Positions 17,959 through 26,122 of a DNA stretch of 64,000 nucleotides are shown piece by piece (position 1 is the first letter of the stretch; every line of letters begins with the position of its first letter). Where the stretch lies: contig NZ_JACJIM010000007.1 in NCBI RefSeq assembly GCF_014138435.1, forward strand, positions 124,001 to 188,000. The letters run 5' to 3'. The notes beneath the pieces were generated by a model. It had not been told where the DNA came from, searched no databases, and saw only the letters and a program-made list of their open reading frames with translations. The DNA is from Methylobacterium fujisawaense (GTDB taxonomy: Bacteria; Pseudomonadota; Alphaproteobacteria; Rhizobiales; Beijerinckiaceae). The translations under genes and the position numbers were made by a program.

Positions 17959-18564
17959 TCAGGCGGCTTCCTCCTGAAGGTCGTCGCCCTCGCTGTCCCC
18001 CTCGGCCTCGGCCTCGGGCTCGGCCTCGTTCTTCGCCCGGCGGGGCGACTTGGCGAGGCTCTGCTCGATCAGCTTCAGCGCCTCGGTCTCGGTGATGCGG
18101 TTGACCGAAGAGATCTCGCGCACGATCCGGTCCAGAGCCGCCTCGTACAATTGGCGCTCGGAATAGGATTGCTCGGGCTGGGCCTCGGAGCGGAACAGGT
18201 CGCGCACGACCTCGGTGACGGAGAGCAGATCACCCGAGTTGATCTTGGCCTCGTATTCCTGCGCGCGGCGCGACCACATGGTGCGCTTGATCCGGGCGCG
18301 GCCGGTCAAAAGGTCGAGAGCCTTCTTCACCAGTTCTGGCTCGGCGAGCTTGCGCATGCCGACGCTGTTGGCCTTCGCCGTGGGGACGCGCAGGACCATC
18401 TTGTCCTTCTCGAACGAGACCACGAACAGCTCAAGCTTGTAGCCCGCGATTTCCTGCTCCTCGATCGCGGTGATGCGACCGACGCCGTGGGCCGGATACA
18501 CGACAGCCTCGCCGGTCTTGAAGCCCTGCCGGCCTGTGGTCGTCGTCTTCTTGGCTGTGGTCAT
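17959..18564 (-). CDS. carD: CarD-family transcriptional regulator
   Basis: A 201-residue CarD/CdnL-type protein that binds RNA polymerase beta and stabilises open complexes at many promoters. The RNA-polymerase-interacting Tudor-like domain occupies residues about 14-75 (GFKTGEAVVYPAHGVGRITAIEEQEIAG, KDKMVLRVPTAKA), and a helical DNA-binding domain follows (WSRRAQEYEAKINSGDLLSVTEVVRDL, QSYSERQLYEAALDRIVREI). The last 25 residues are an acidic Glu/Asp/Ala tail. The start ATG 18564 is followed by a Thr/Lys stretch. It lies between fdxA and rpoH in the usual Rhizobiales order. Confidence 0.95.
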   Translation of the reverse strand: MTTAKKTTTTGRQGFKTGEAVVYPAHGVGRITAIEEQEIAGYKLELFVVSFEKDKMVLRVPTAKANSVGMRKLAEPELVKKALDLLTGRARIKRTMWSRRAQEYEAKINSGDLLSVTEVVRDLFRSEAQPEQSYSERQLYEAALDRIVREISSVNRITETEALKLIEQSLAKSPRRAKNEAEPEAEAEGDSEGDDLQEEAA

Positions 18565-19070
18565 GCGAGAAGGGCCTCCACTGGCGCGCAGCGTTCGGCG
18601 CCGCGCGAAACCGTGTTCTTCCGGGCGGGACACCCGGTCTGCCTCGCCGCTCCCGAAACCCCCGCGCCCAGCGCGACGATCCCGGTCATTCCCCGGCGCG
18701 GCCGTGCAAGCACCTGGCGCGTCCGCCGAAGTCTCCTTCGGCGGCCGATCGCGTACTACTCCTAACAACCGAAAATCGAAGGCGTTTCAGCCGGAGGGAG
18801 CACGTCAGGCGCAAGCGACGGCAGGCGGATTGTCTACCACAATCCGGCGCGCAGATCAAAGCATCCCTGAAGACGCACGCGCGGACCACGCGCGGCGTCA
18901 AAGAGTTTTACACTGGTGCCATGGGACAGGAATGACCTGGCCGCGTATCTGGGCTTCGTATGACGCAGCCCCGAGGAGGCCTTCAGCGAAGCGGCGGGGC
19001 TGAAAAAACTTCCCGCCCACTGGAAAGCCGCGGGCGCATGCGCGTCAGATCCTGTGAATTCGCCCCGAGC
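18565..19070. other. 506-base non-coding region upstream of carD
   Basis: No frame here resembles a gene. It contains the carD promoter region, the 3' end of the fdxA transcript and one clear hairpin (CCGCCGAAG 18723-18731 with CTTCGGCGG 18736-18744, loop TCTC). Base composition falls in 18750-18920 relative to the neighbours. A small RNA or long 5' leader is possible but not shown. Confidence 0.4.
18723..18744. other. perfect 9-bp hairpin upstream of carD
   Basis: CCGCCGAAG and CTTCGGCGG form a perfect stem around a TCTC loop, about 160 bases upstream of the carD start. It could lie in the carD leader or end a transcript; no T-run follows on either strand. Confidence 0.45.
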
Positions 19071-19409
19071 TCAGTCGCCAGATCCAGGATTCGGCGAGAA
19101 ATGCGCCTCCAGCTTTCCGGCCTTTCCGTCCCACTCCTTGGCGTCGGCCGGAGCTTCCTTCTTCTGCGTGATGTTCGGCCAGGTTTTGGCGTAGTCGGCG
19201 TTCAGCTTCAGCCACGTGTCCAGATTCGACTCCGTGTCGGGCTTGATCGCTTCGGCCGGGCATTCCGGCTCGCACACGCCGCAATCGATGCACTCATCCG
19301 GATGAATGACGAGCATGTTCTCGCCCTCATAGAAACAATCCACCGGACAGACCTCGACGCAGTCCGTGTATTTGCACTTGATGCAATTGTCGGTGACGAC
19401 GTAGGTCAT
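19071..19409 (-). CDS. fdxA: 7Fe ferredoxin FdxA
   Basis: A 112-residue seven-iron ferredoxin, an electron carrier. The opening TYVVTDNCIKCKYTDCVEVC is almost the same as Azotobacter ferredoxin I. C9, C17 and C50 fit the [3Fe-4S] cluster; C21, C40, C43 and C46 fit the [4Fe-4S] cluster; C12 and C25 are the extra cysteines known in this family. The C-terminal helical extension (LDTWLKLNADYAKTWPNIT) is usual for the alphaproteobacterial type. The start is fixed by the MTYVVTD motif. It lies between the S4 protein gene and carD, all leftward. Confidence 0.97.
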   Translation of the reverse strand: MTYVVTDNCIKCKYTDCVEVCPVDCFYEGENMLVIHPDECIDCGVCEPECPAEAIKPDTESNLDTWLKLNADYAKTWPNITQKKEAPADAKEWDGKAGKLEAHFSPNPGSGD

Positions 19410-19628
19410 CGGATGTCTTCGTCCTAAAACTCGACTTGGCCCGGGCAGAGCCTGGGGACGGCCTGCGCGCGCCAGCGGGCGCTGCGAGGGGAACGCCGGT
19501 GAGGCCCGGCGCGGAGCCGGGCTTCGGAGGCCAACGGCTCTAGACCCTGCCTCCCGGGCTGACAAGCGCGTGTGCGCCGCATGCGGTCCGCGACGGCCCG
19601 CTCGCGCGGGGGCTGTGGCAAAGCCTCA

Positions 19629-19922
19629 TCACTCGTGCGTCTCGACCGGCGGCCCGCCGCCGGACAGATCGTCGTACAGCAGCCGCGCTTCCGGGGCGGG
19701 GCCGCGCCGTACGCCGAGGCCGAGGACCCTTACAGCCAGGGTCGCGTGCGGCGCGGCCACCGTCACCACGTCACCGATGCCGATCGCCCGCGCCGGGTTC
19801 TCGGCCCGGCTGCCGTTCACCCGGACGAACCCGTCGGAGGCCAGCCGCGCTGCCAGGGACCGGGTCCGCGCGAAGCGCGCGAACCACAGCCATTTGTCGA
19901 GGCGCTGCCGGTCCTCCCGCAT
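19629..19922 (-). CDS. S4-domain RNA-binding protein (Hsp15-like)
   Basis: A 97-residue protein made almost entirely of an S4 RNA-binding domain: QRLDKWLWFARFARTRSLAARLASDGFVRVNG, then IGIGDVVTVAAPHATLAVRVLGLG. It belongs to the HslR/Hsp15 group, whose E. coli member binds stalled 50S subunits with attached peptidyl-tRNA; related short S4 proteins act in ribosome rescue. It lies 12 bases after the helicase stop and is probably in one transcript with it. Confidence 0.9.
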   Translation of the reverse strand: MREDRQRLDKWLWFARFARTRSLAARLASDGFVRVNGSRAENPARAIGIGDVVTVAAPHATLAVRVLGLGVRRGPAPEARLLYDDLSGGGPPVETHE

Positions 19923-19934
19923 CCGCGGTGAAGG

Positions 19935-22900
19935 TCAGCGCTTCCCGCCGTCGCCGGCCTCGAGCTGCGCCTTCAGCGCGGCGAGCTTGGCGAAGGGCGA
20001 ATCCGGATCGGGCGCCCGCTCGCGCCGGGGCGGCCGCTGGTCGGGCCGCGGGCCGGCATGGCGCTGCTCCGCATTGCGCTGATCGTCGCGGCGTTCCGGC
20101 CGACCACCCTCGAACCGGTCGCGGCGTGGACCGCGATCCCGTCCCGGCCGCGGGCCGCCGTCGCCACCTTCGGCGCGACGATGCTCCGGCCGGCCGCCAT
20201 CCGCGCGTCCCTGGCCCGGGTTCTGGCCCGGCTGGCCCGCATCCCGGCCGCGTCCCGCGCCGCGGGGGCGATTCTGCGGACGCTGGTGCGCTGGGCGCTG
20301 ATGCCGCTGCAGGCGCCAGACGTCGATCTGCGGAACCTCCGCGGCGGGTTCGCCCTCCGCGGCCGTGCCTTCGGCCGCATCGGCCGCAGCGGGCTCCGCC
20401 TCGGCCGTGCCGGGCGCGGCCTCCTCGGTGGCGGAGACCGGCTCGGCGACCGGCGCAGCCTCCTGGGGAGCCTGGTCTGGTTGCTCCGATCCGGCGCCGG
20501 TCGCCTCCGCGTGCGGCGCATCGCCCGCGGGCTCCTCGGCCTGCTCTCCGGCGGTCGCATCGGCTGCGAGGTCCGACGCCTGATCCTCGGTCGGGGACGC
20601 CTCGACCTCGACGGCCGGGACCTCATCCCCCGGGGAGGCGTGTTCCGCGGCGGTCTCGCCGTCCTCCGCGGCCGGAGCCTCGTCGCCGGCCGGCTCCGCG
20701 GCATCCGCCTGCGCGGCAATGGCCTCGTCGGAAGACGCCTCGGCCGGGGCGGCCTGTGCGGCCGGCGCCGTGGCCGCGGCGGGGACGAGCGGCACCGTGA
20801 TGGCGGGGCCCGGACGCGTCTCCACGTTGTAGCCCAGGGACTTCAGGATCGAGGCGAAATCCTCGCCCGAGCAGCCGACCAGGGAGGTCATGCCGACGGT
20901 GGCCACGAAGCCGTCGCCGTCGGCCGTTCCGTCCGGCGGGGCGCCCGGGGTGGTGCCGGGGCGATAGGCGATGGCCGGGCGGATCAGGTCGGCGAGCCGC
21001 TCCAGGATGTCGACGCGCACCGCGCGCTCGCCGCTGACCCGGAAGCCGGCGGCGCGGTACAGCCCCTTGGCGATCTCGCGGTCCACCTTGATCGAGGTGC
21101 GGCCGGAGCCGGCCAGATGCGCGATCTCGTCGAGGCCGCGCTGGTCGAGGCCGCCGTTGCGCAGGGCCCAGAGTTGCGCCGCGAGCGTCCGCGGCGCCGG
21201 CTTGAGCAGGGCCGGCAGGAAGATGTGGTAGGCGCCGAAGCGGACGCCGTGGCGGCGCAGCGCCCCGCGGCCGTCCTGATCGAGGCTGCGCATCTCGTGC
21301 GCCACCTTCGAGCGTTCCAGCACGCCCAGCGCCTCGACGACCTGGTAGCCGATGCCCTTGGCGAGACCCGTGAGGTCCGCCGCGGTCTCGATCTCCATCA
21401 GAGGGCCGAGCAGGCGCACGATGTAGGCTTTCAGCCACGCATCCAGGCGGGCCTCCACCTTCTCGCGGTGCGCGCCGGTCAGGCTGTCGTCCGCCAGCAG
21501 ACGGATCTGCGGGGCGAACAGCTTCTCGCCGGGGGTGAGCTTGGCCACCGGCGCGCCGGTCCACCGGATCGTGCCGTCATGCGAGAGCACGAGGGTCGAA
21601 TCGGCGGTCGCGGCGAATCGTTCGGCCCGCGCCTCGATCTCGCCCGCGAGCGCCTTCTCGGCGGCGCTCCTCAGGGTCTTGGCCTCGTGCCCTTCGGCGC
21701 TGGCATCGGGAACGAACAGGAATCCGTGAAGGTGGCCGACATGCTGACCCTCGACGGTGACGTCACCGTCGGCGGTGATCTGGGCTTCGAGCATCGTGTT
21801 CTCTCTCAGGCGCCGCATCAGGACGCTGGTGCGCCGGTCGACGAAGCGGCTCGCGAGGCGTTCGTGCAGGGCGTCGGACAGTCTGTCCTCTACCCGACGT
21901 GTCTCGCCCTGCCAATGTTCCGGGTCGCGCAGCCAGTCGGGTCTGTTGGCGACGAAGGTCCAGGTGCGTCCCTGGGCGATCCGACGGGACAGCGTGTCGA
22001 TGTCGCCGTCGGTCCGATCGATCATGGCCACCTGCTCGGCGAACCACGTGTCGGGGATGCGGCCGGCCATCCCCTTCATGAGGAATCGGTAGAGCTGGGC
22101 CACCAGATCGGCGTGCACCTGCGGGTGGACCTTGCGGTAGTCCGGCACGCCGCAGACGTCCCAGAGCCGCCTCACCGTGGCGGCGCTGCGCGCCATGTCG
22201 CGGATGTCGTCCTCCTTCATGAGGATCTCGAGCGCCTGCTGATCCTCGCCCATGGGGGCGCGGGTCAGCCCCGATTCGCGCGGGTGCTCGTCGAGGCTCG
22301 CCTGCAAGCCCTCCAGGCTGCCGAAGCGCAGGTCCGGATTGCGCCATTGCAGGATGCGGAGGGGATCGAAGTCGTGGCTCTCGAGCCGCTCCACCAGCTC
22401 GGCCTCGAAGGTCGGGCAGCGCCCGGTGGAGCCGAAGGTGCCGTCGGCGAGGTGGCGCCCGGCGCGGCCGGCGATCTGGCCCATCTCGGCGGGGGTGAGC
22501 TTGCGGAAGCGGGTGCCGTCGTACTTCCAGTTCGCCGCGAAGGCGACGTGGTCGACGTCGAGGTTGAGGCCCATCCCGACGGCATCGGTCGCGACGAGGT
22601 AGTCCACGTCGCCCGCCTGGTACATCTCGACCTGGGCGTTGCGGGTCCGGGGGGAGAGCGCGCCGAGCACCACTGCGGCGCCCCCGCGCTGACGCCGGAT
22701 CAGCTCGGCAATGGCGTAGACCTCCTCGGCCGAGAACGCGACGATCGCGGTGCGCCGGGGCAGGCGCGACAGCCGCTTCTCCCCCGCGAAGGTCAGTTGC
22801 GACAGCCGCGGCCGGGTCGTGGTGTGGACGTTGGGGATCAGGTCCTGAACCAAAGGCAGCATGGTCGAGGAGCCGATCAGGAGGGTTTCCTCCCGGCCGC

Positions 22901-23411
22901 GGACGTAGAGCAGGCGGTCGGTGAAGACGTGGCCGCGGTCCATGTCGGCGGCGAGCTGGATCTCGTCGATGGCCACGAAGGCCACGTCGAGGTCGCGAGG
23001 CATCGCCTCGATGGTGCAGATCCAGTAGCGCGGCCGGTCCGGCTTGATCTTCTCCTCGCCGGTGACCAGCGCGACCTTCTCGGGGCCGACCTTGGCGACG
23101 ACGCGCAGGTAGACCTCCCGGGCGAGAAGCCGCAGGGGCAACCCGATCATCCCGGTCGGGTGCGCGAGCATCCGCTCGATGGCGAGATGCGTCTTGCCGG
23201 TGTTGGTCGGCCCGAGGACCGCGGTGACGCCGCGGGCGCGGGCATCGCGGGACAGCGAGCGGCTGGGCGAGGGGCGGAGCAGCGCGTCGATGGTCGGCGG
23301 TTCCTTCGGACGGGAAGGCCGTCGCGGCGCCGTCGCGGCGCGGGCGGGGAGGCGGGTTCGACCGGCCGGCCGCGTCTCAGGGACGGTAGGGCCGGGACGG
23401 TCCGCCCTCAT
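19935..23411 (-). CDS. Suv3-like ATP-dependent RNA helicase with long disordered tail
   Basis: A protein of about 1158 residues. The N-terminal half is a superfamily 2 helicase of the Suv3/MgpS group: Walker A GPTNTGKT at residues 67-74, Walker B DEIQ at 149-152, motif VATDAVGMGLNLDVDHVAF and motif VI QIAGRAGR. A helical region resembling the Suv3 C-terminal domain follows to about residue 840. The last 300 residues are low complexity: first about 180 residues rich in Ala, Glu, Asp and Pro, then about 80 residues rich in Arg, Gly and Gln, ending in a short conserved-looking PFAKLAALKAQLEA. Mitochondrial Suv3 works in RNA decay. The start at 23411 is the second methionine in frame and reduces overlap with the gene upstream. 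Confidence 0.9.
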   Translation of the reverse strand: MRADRPGPTVPETRPAGRTRLPARAATAPRRPSRPKEPPTIDALLRPSPSRSLSRDARARGVTAVLGPTNTGKTHLAIERMLAHPTGMIGLPLRLLAREVYLRVVAKVGPEKVALVTGEEKIKPDRPRYWICTIEAMPRDLDVAFVAIDEIQLAADMDRGHVFTDRLLYVRGREETLLIGSSTMLPLVQDLIPNVHTTTRPRLSQLTFAGEKRLSRLPRRTAIVAFSAEEVYAIAELIRRQRGGAAVVLGALSPRTRNAQVEMYQAGDVDYLVATDAVGMGLNLDVDHVAFAANWKYDGTRFRKLTPAEMGQIAGRAGRHLADGTFGSTGRCPTFEAELVERLESHDFDPLRILQWRNPDLRFGSLEGLQASLDEHPRESGLTRAPMGEDQQALEILMKEDDIRDMARSAATVRRLWDVCGVPDYRKVHPQVHADLVAQLYRFLMKGMAGRIPDTWFAEQVAMIDRTDGDIDTLSRRIAQGRTWTFVANRPDWLRDPEHWQGETRRVEDRLSDALHERLASRFVDRRTSVLMRRLRENTMLEAQITADGDVTVEGQHVGHLHGFLFVPDASAEGHEAKTLRSAAEKALAGEIEARAERFAATADSTLVLSHDGTIRWTGAPVAKLTPGEKLFAPQIRLLADDSLTGAHREKVEARLDAWLKAYIVRLLGPLMEIETAADLTGLAKGIGYQVVEALGVLERSKVAHEMRSLDQDGRGALRRHGVRFGAYHIFLPALLKPAPRTLAAQLWALRNGGLDQRGLDEIAHLAGSGRTSIKVDREIAKGLYRAAGFRVSGERAVRVDILERLADLIRPAIAYRPGTTPGAPPDGTADGDGFVATVGMTSLVGCSGEDFASILKSLGYNVETRPGPAITVPLVPAAATAPAAQAAPAEASSDEAIAAQADAAEPAGDEAPAAEDGETAAEHASPGDEVPAVEVEASPTEDQASDLAADATAGEQAEEPAGDAPHAEATGAGSEQPDQAPQEAAPVAEPVSATEEAAPGTAEAEPAAADAAEGTAAEGEPAAEVPQIDVWRLQRHQRPAHQRPQNRPRGAGRGRDAGQPGQNPGQGRADGGRPEHRRAEGGDGGPRPGRDRGPRRDRFEGGRPERRDDQRNAEQRHAGPRPDQRPPRRERAPDPDSPFAKLAALKAQLEAGDGGKR

Positions 23412-23694
23412 ATGGGATGCCGCCCCCGCCAGGTCCAATCTGGGGCGTGATCATCGGGAAGATGTCGATCTGCGTCGTCGGCGTGCCCGGCTGCGGTGCC
23501 ACGTCGGCGCAGAGCGTGTCGGGCACCGCCACGAGGGGGCCGCGCCGCGGCGGCCGGTGCTCGACGACTTCGGCCGACGAGAAGGCGTCGCCGCCGCAGC
23601 CCGGATCGGCGGTGCCGGCGCTCAGGGGCTGCGCGGCCGCCGGGCCGGTGACGACGGCCAAGGCGAGGGCGATTCGGAGAGCAAGCGGGCGCAT
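23377..23694 (-). CDS. small secreted protein of unknown function
   Basis: A 105-residue protein with a clear signal peptide (MRPLALRIALALAVVTGPAAA, cut after AAA-Q). The mature part has three cysteines (DPGCGGDAFSS, DTLCADVAPQ and the signal-end region lacks one), is rich in Pro and Gly, and ends in PSRPYRP. I recognise no family. It overlaps the 5' end of the helicase gene by about 35 bases in another frame on the same strand, so the two are probably co-expressed. Confidence rests on the signal peptide and the compatible position. Confidence 0.6.
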   Translation of the reverse strand: MRPLALRIALALAVVTGPAAAQPLSAGTADPGCGGDAFSSAEVVEHRPPRRGPLVAVPDTLCADVAPQPGTPTTQIDIFPMITPQIGPGGGGIPYEGGPSRPYRP

Positions 23695-23886
23695 CCGCCG
23701 ATTATCGCCGGGAACGTGAAGATTTCCTCCACCTCCGGCCGCGCGCTCCGGAGCCGCCTCCTCTGGGCCCGCAGGCACCTGAGGGAGAGCGCCACGGTTT
23801 CAGGCCTCGCGCTGCCCGAGGGCACGGCGCTCCGGGCTGAGGGCGGCGCGGGCTGCATCGACCGCGGTCTCCGAACGCCAGGCGGA

Positions 23887-24177
23887 TCAGTCGACGCCTT
23901 CGACGAGGACCACCTCGCCGATCCCCGCCGGCCGGCGCTTGGCGACGGCGGCCTGGTACTCGGGCGAGAAATAGTAGGCGCGCGCCGCCTCGTAGGACTC
24001 GAACTCCAGCACGACGTTGCGCGGACGGGCCTCGCCCTCCAGCGCCTCGCAGCGGCCGCCGCGCACCAGCGGCGTGCAGCCGTACTTGCGCATGGCCTCG
24101 GAGGCCATGGCGGCGTAGTCCTTGTAGGTCTCCGGATCGGTGACCGTCATCCGGACGATGATGTAGCCCTTGGGCAT
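23887..24177 (-). CDS. DUF1330-family protein
   Basis: A 96-residue single-domain protein of the DUF1330 family (dimeric alpha/beta-barrel fold): MPKGYIIVRMTVTDPETYKDYAAMA, then TPLVRGGRCEALEGEARPRNVVLEFESYEAARAYYFSPEYQAA. Length is typical. Members are widespread and mostly without a known reaction. It is a single-gene unit between the secreted-protein gene and the DUF3108 gene. Confidence 0.9.
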   Translation of the reverse strand: MPKGYIIVRMTVTDPETYKDYAAMASEAMRKYGCTPLVRGGRCEALEGEARPRNVVLEFESYEAARAYYFSPEYQAAVAKRRPAGIGEVVLVEGVD

Positions 24178-24249
24178 TGGCTGACCTCCCTGGCGCGGCT
24201 GTCGCGCCGCGCGGACGTGCCGGGAAAGCCGCGGGCGGTCAAACCGCCG

Positions 24250-25191
24250 CTACTGCCCGGGCAGGCTCGCCTGTGCGACGCTGGTGCCGGCGGCGCCGGC
24301 CGTCCCGGTCGTGCCCGCATTGCCGCCCTGGCTCCAGCGCGTCGCCTCGATGATGTTGGTGCCGATCGTGGTGAGCACCGAGATGCGCAGCGGGATCAGG
24401 ACCCGCGTCCCCTCGACGGGGGCGAGCCAGACCGACATCTCGCGGTTCTCCTCCATGAACTTCACCCCCGGCCGGTCCGGGCGGTGGCCGGCCACCGCCT
24501 GGTAGCGGGCGTTGCAGACGAGCACCGGGCCGGCATAGCCGGGCTTCTGAACCGGGCGCGTCTCGGCGTAGCTCAGCACCACGTTGAAGCGGGTGGCGCC
24601 ATCGAAGACCGGCAGGGTGCGGTTGCAGTTTTCCGGATCGAGGGGCTCGCCGCGTCCCTGAGTCGGCATCAGCAGGGCGCTGACCGGGTCGATGATGCCG
24701 CGCTTGTTGGAGGCTGTGACCGGGACGCGGTCCTGCATGTCGACGAGGGGCGGCGTGATCTCGGCCTGGACCACGTTGCCGTGCGCCAGGGCCATGCGCA
24801 CCGCGATGCCGGAACTGGCCGTCTGGGTCGCGATGGCGAAGGCGCCGGGCTGCGGTGCCGCCGCGAAGCTTCCGGAGGCCCGGGCCGAGCCCTTGCCGCC
24901 GGTGATCGCGCCGACGAGGCCCGTGAGCACCGCCGACACGTCCATGAGGTAGCGGTCGCGGTCGAACGAACCGGCCAGCCGCGCCGTGCCGATCGGCAGG
25001 CCGGCGAGGTTGATGCCGTAATCGACCGCCACGGTCGCGGCAGCACCCGCGGCCCGCTTCGCGCGCGACGCCCGCGAGGCGGCATCGGCCGGAGCCATGA
25101 GGGCGGCGAGGGCGAGGAGGCTGCCCGCGAGGCGCCCGGCAGCGTGCTTTGTCACAGGCTTGATCATCCGACGGATTGGCGTGGCGCTCAT
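24250..25191 (-). CDS. DUF3108-domain periplasmic protein
   Basis: A 313-residue protein with an N-terminal signal sequence (AGRLAGSLLALAALMAPADA) and a DUF3108 domain (VAVDYGINLAGLPIGTARLAGSFDRDRYLM, then GIIDPVSALLMPTQG, CNRTLPVFDGATRFNVVLSY, VWLAPVEGTRVLIPLRISVLTTIGTNIIEA). The domain is a beta-rich periplasmic fold seen in many alphaproteobacteria; its role is unknown. The start at 25191 (MSATPIRRMIKP) is one of three possible methionines; 25167 is the alternative. It is divergent from rpmB. Confidence 0.85.
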   Translation of the reverse strand: MSATPIRRMIKPVTKHAAGRLAGSLLALAALMAPADAASRASRAKRAAGAAATVAVDYGINLAGLPIGTARLAGSFDRDRYLMDVSAVLTGLVGAITGGKGSARASGSFAAAPQPGAFAIATQTASSGIAVRMALAHGNVVQAEITPPLVDMQDRVPVTASNKRGIIDPVSALLMPTQGRGEPLDPENCNRTLPVFDGATRFNVVLSYAETRPVQKPGYAGPVLVCNARYQAVAGHRPDRPGVKFMEENREMSVWLAPVEGTRVLIPLRISVLTTIGTNIIEATRWSQGGNAGTTGTAGAAGTSVAQASLPGQ

Positions 25192-25543
25192 GATCCGGAT
25201 CGCATCCCAGGGCGGGCGGCCCAAGACACGCGCTCGGACACACCCTCTCGAACACCCCCGCGCGTCGGACGCCTCTCGAGGCCCGGAGCCGGGAGAGGCA
25301 CCTTCCTGCAGGTGGAAGAAGGCTATATCCCGGCATCGTGGTTAACAGACCGTTGGGCGGCCCTGGCGGCTCTGCGGTCGGCGGGCACCTTGACGCGGCG
25401 CGCCTTCGTCGCCTATAGGCTCGCGCCTTCAACAGGACTCCGCCGGACCTGGAACACGCAATGGGCGCCGCCTGCTGCGACGATGATCGCGCCGGTCGCG
25501 ATCGGGTCTATTCGGGCGGAACGAGACGGGATCGTTTTTTATC
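25192..25543. other. intergenic region between DUF3108 gene and rpmB
   Basis: A 352-base gap between divergent genes. No coding frame was supported. It holds the rpmB promoter described separately and presumably the promoter of the DUF3108 gene. Confidence 0.5.
25390..25419 (+). promoter_or_regulatory. candidate housekeeping promoter of rpmB
   Basis: TTGACG at 25390-25395 and TATAGG at 25414-25419 are separated by 18 bases, a good match to a sigma-70-type -35/-10 pair. The predicted start of transcription is about 120 bases upstream of the rpmB start codon. Confidence 0.55.
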
Positions 25544-25846
25544 ATGGCGCGCCGCTGCGAACTCACCGGCAAGGCCGTTCAGGTCGGCCACCTCGTGAGC
25601 CACTCGAACCGCAAGACCAAGTGCCGGTTCCTGCCGAACCTGTGCAACGTCACCCTCCAGTCCGACGCGCTCGGCAAGCGCGTCCGTCTGCGGGTCACCG
25701 CGCACGCCCTGCGCTCCGTGGAGCACCGCGGTGGGCTCGACGCCTTCCTGATCAAGGCTGGCGAGGGCGACCTGTCGCAGACCGCCCGCCTCCTGAAGCG
25801 CGAGATCCACAAGAAGCTCGCCGAGGCCCCGGCCGCCGCGGCCTGA
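25544..25846 (+). CDS. rpmB: 50S ribosomal protein L28
   Basis: A 100-residue L28 of the large ribosomal subunit. MARRCELTGKAVQVGHLVSHSNRKTKCRFLPNL is the standard alphaproteobacterial N-terminus, and RVTAHALRSVEHRGGLDAFL is typical of the C-terminal half. It is a single-gene unit with its own promoter and terminator. Confidence 0.98.
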   Translation: MARRCELTGKAVQVGHLVSHSNRKTKCRFLPNLCNVTLQSDALGKRVRLRVTAHALRSVEHRGGLDAFLIKAGEGDLSQTARLLKREIHKKLAEAPAAAA

Positions 25847-25884
25847 GTCTCCGGGCTTCACGCCATCCTTCATCGGACGGTTCG

Positions 25885-25915
25885 AACCGCCGTGGCCCTC
25901 GAGGCCGCGGCGGTT
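25885..25915 (+). terminator. hairpin terminator of rpmB
   Basis: AACCGCCGTGGCC (25885-25897) pairs with GGCCGCGGCGGTT (25903-25915), 13 bp with a single G-U pair and a five-base loop, followed by TTCC. It lies about 40 bases after the rpmB stop. Confidence 0.75.
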
Positions 25916-25966
25916 TCCGCTTGCGCGCAACAGGCACAGTGATCCGGAAAATCCCGTCCATGACCG

Positions 25967-26086
25967 CATCCTGAGGGGCCCGCGTCAGCGGGCCGCCAAG
26001 GAGGGCTCCAGGGATCGGGCGGCCTGACGGAGGTTTCCTTCGCGGCCTCCGCGGCGCTCCGGCATCTCAGGATGAGAGGCCGGAGC
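25967..26086. repeat. interspersed palindromic repeat between rpmB and cobT
   Basis: The element opens with CATCCTGAG (25967-25975) and closes with its inverse CTCAGGATG (26066-26074). Inside are the hairpin GGCCCGC-GTCA-GCGGGCC (25977-25994) and at the right end a 14-bp stem with one mismatch (26056-26069 with 26073-26086). The combination of CTCATCCTGAG ends, a GGAGGGCTCC core and internal hairpins resembles the intergenic repeat family common in Rhizobiales genomes. The right-hand stem may also end cobT transcription. Confidence 0.6.
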
Positions 26087-26122
26087 GGATGGGCCTCGAG
26101 GCCGAAGAAGGCCCGCGGACGG

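Noticed and set aside
20058..23450. A plus-strand open frame of 1130 codons opposite the helicase gene
   Set aside because: The helicase has Walker motifs and correct length; the opposite frame is a composition artefact.
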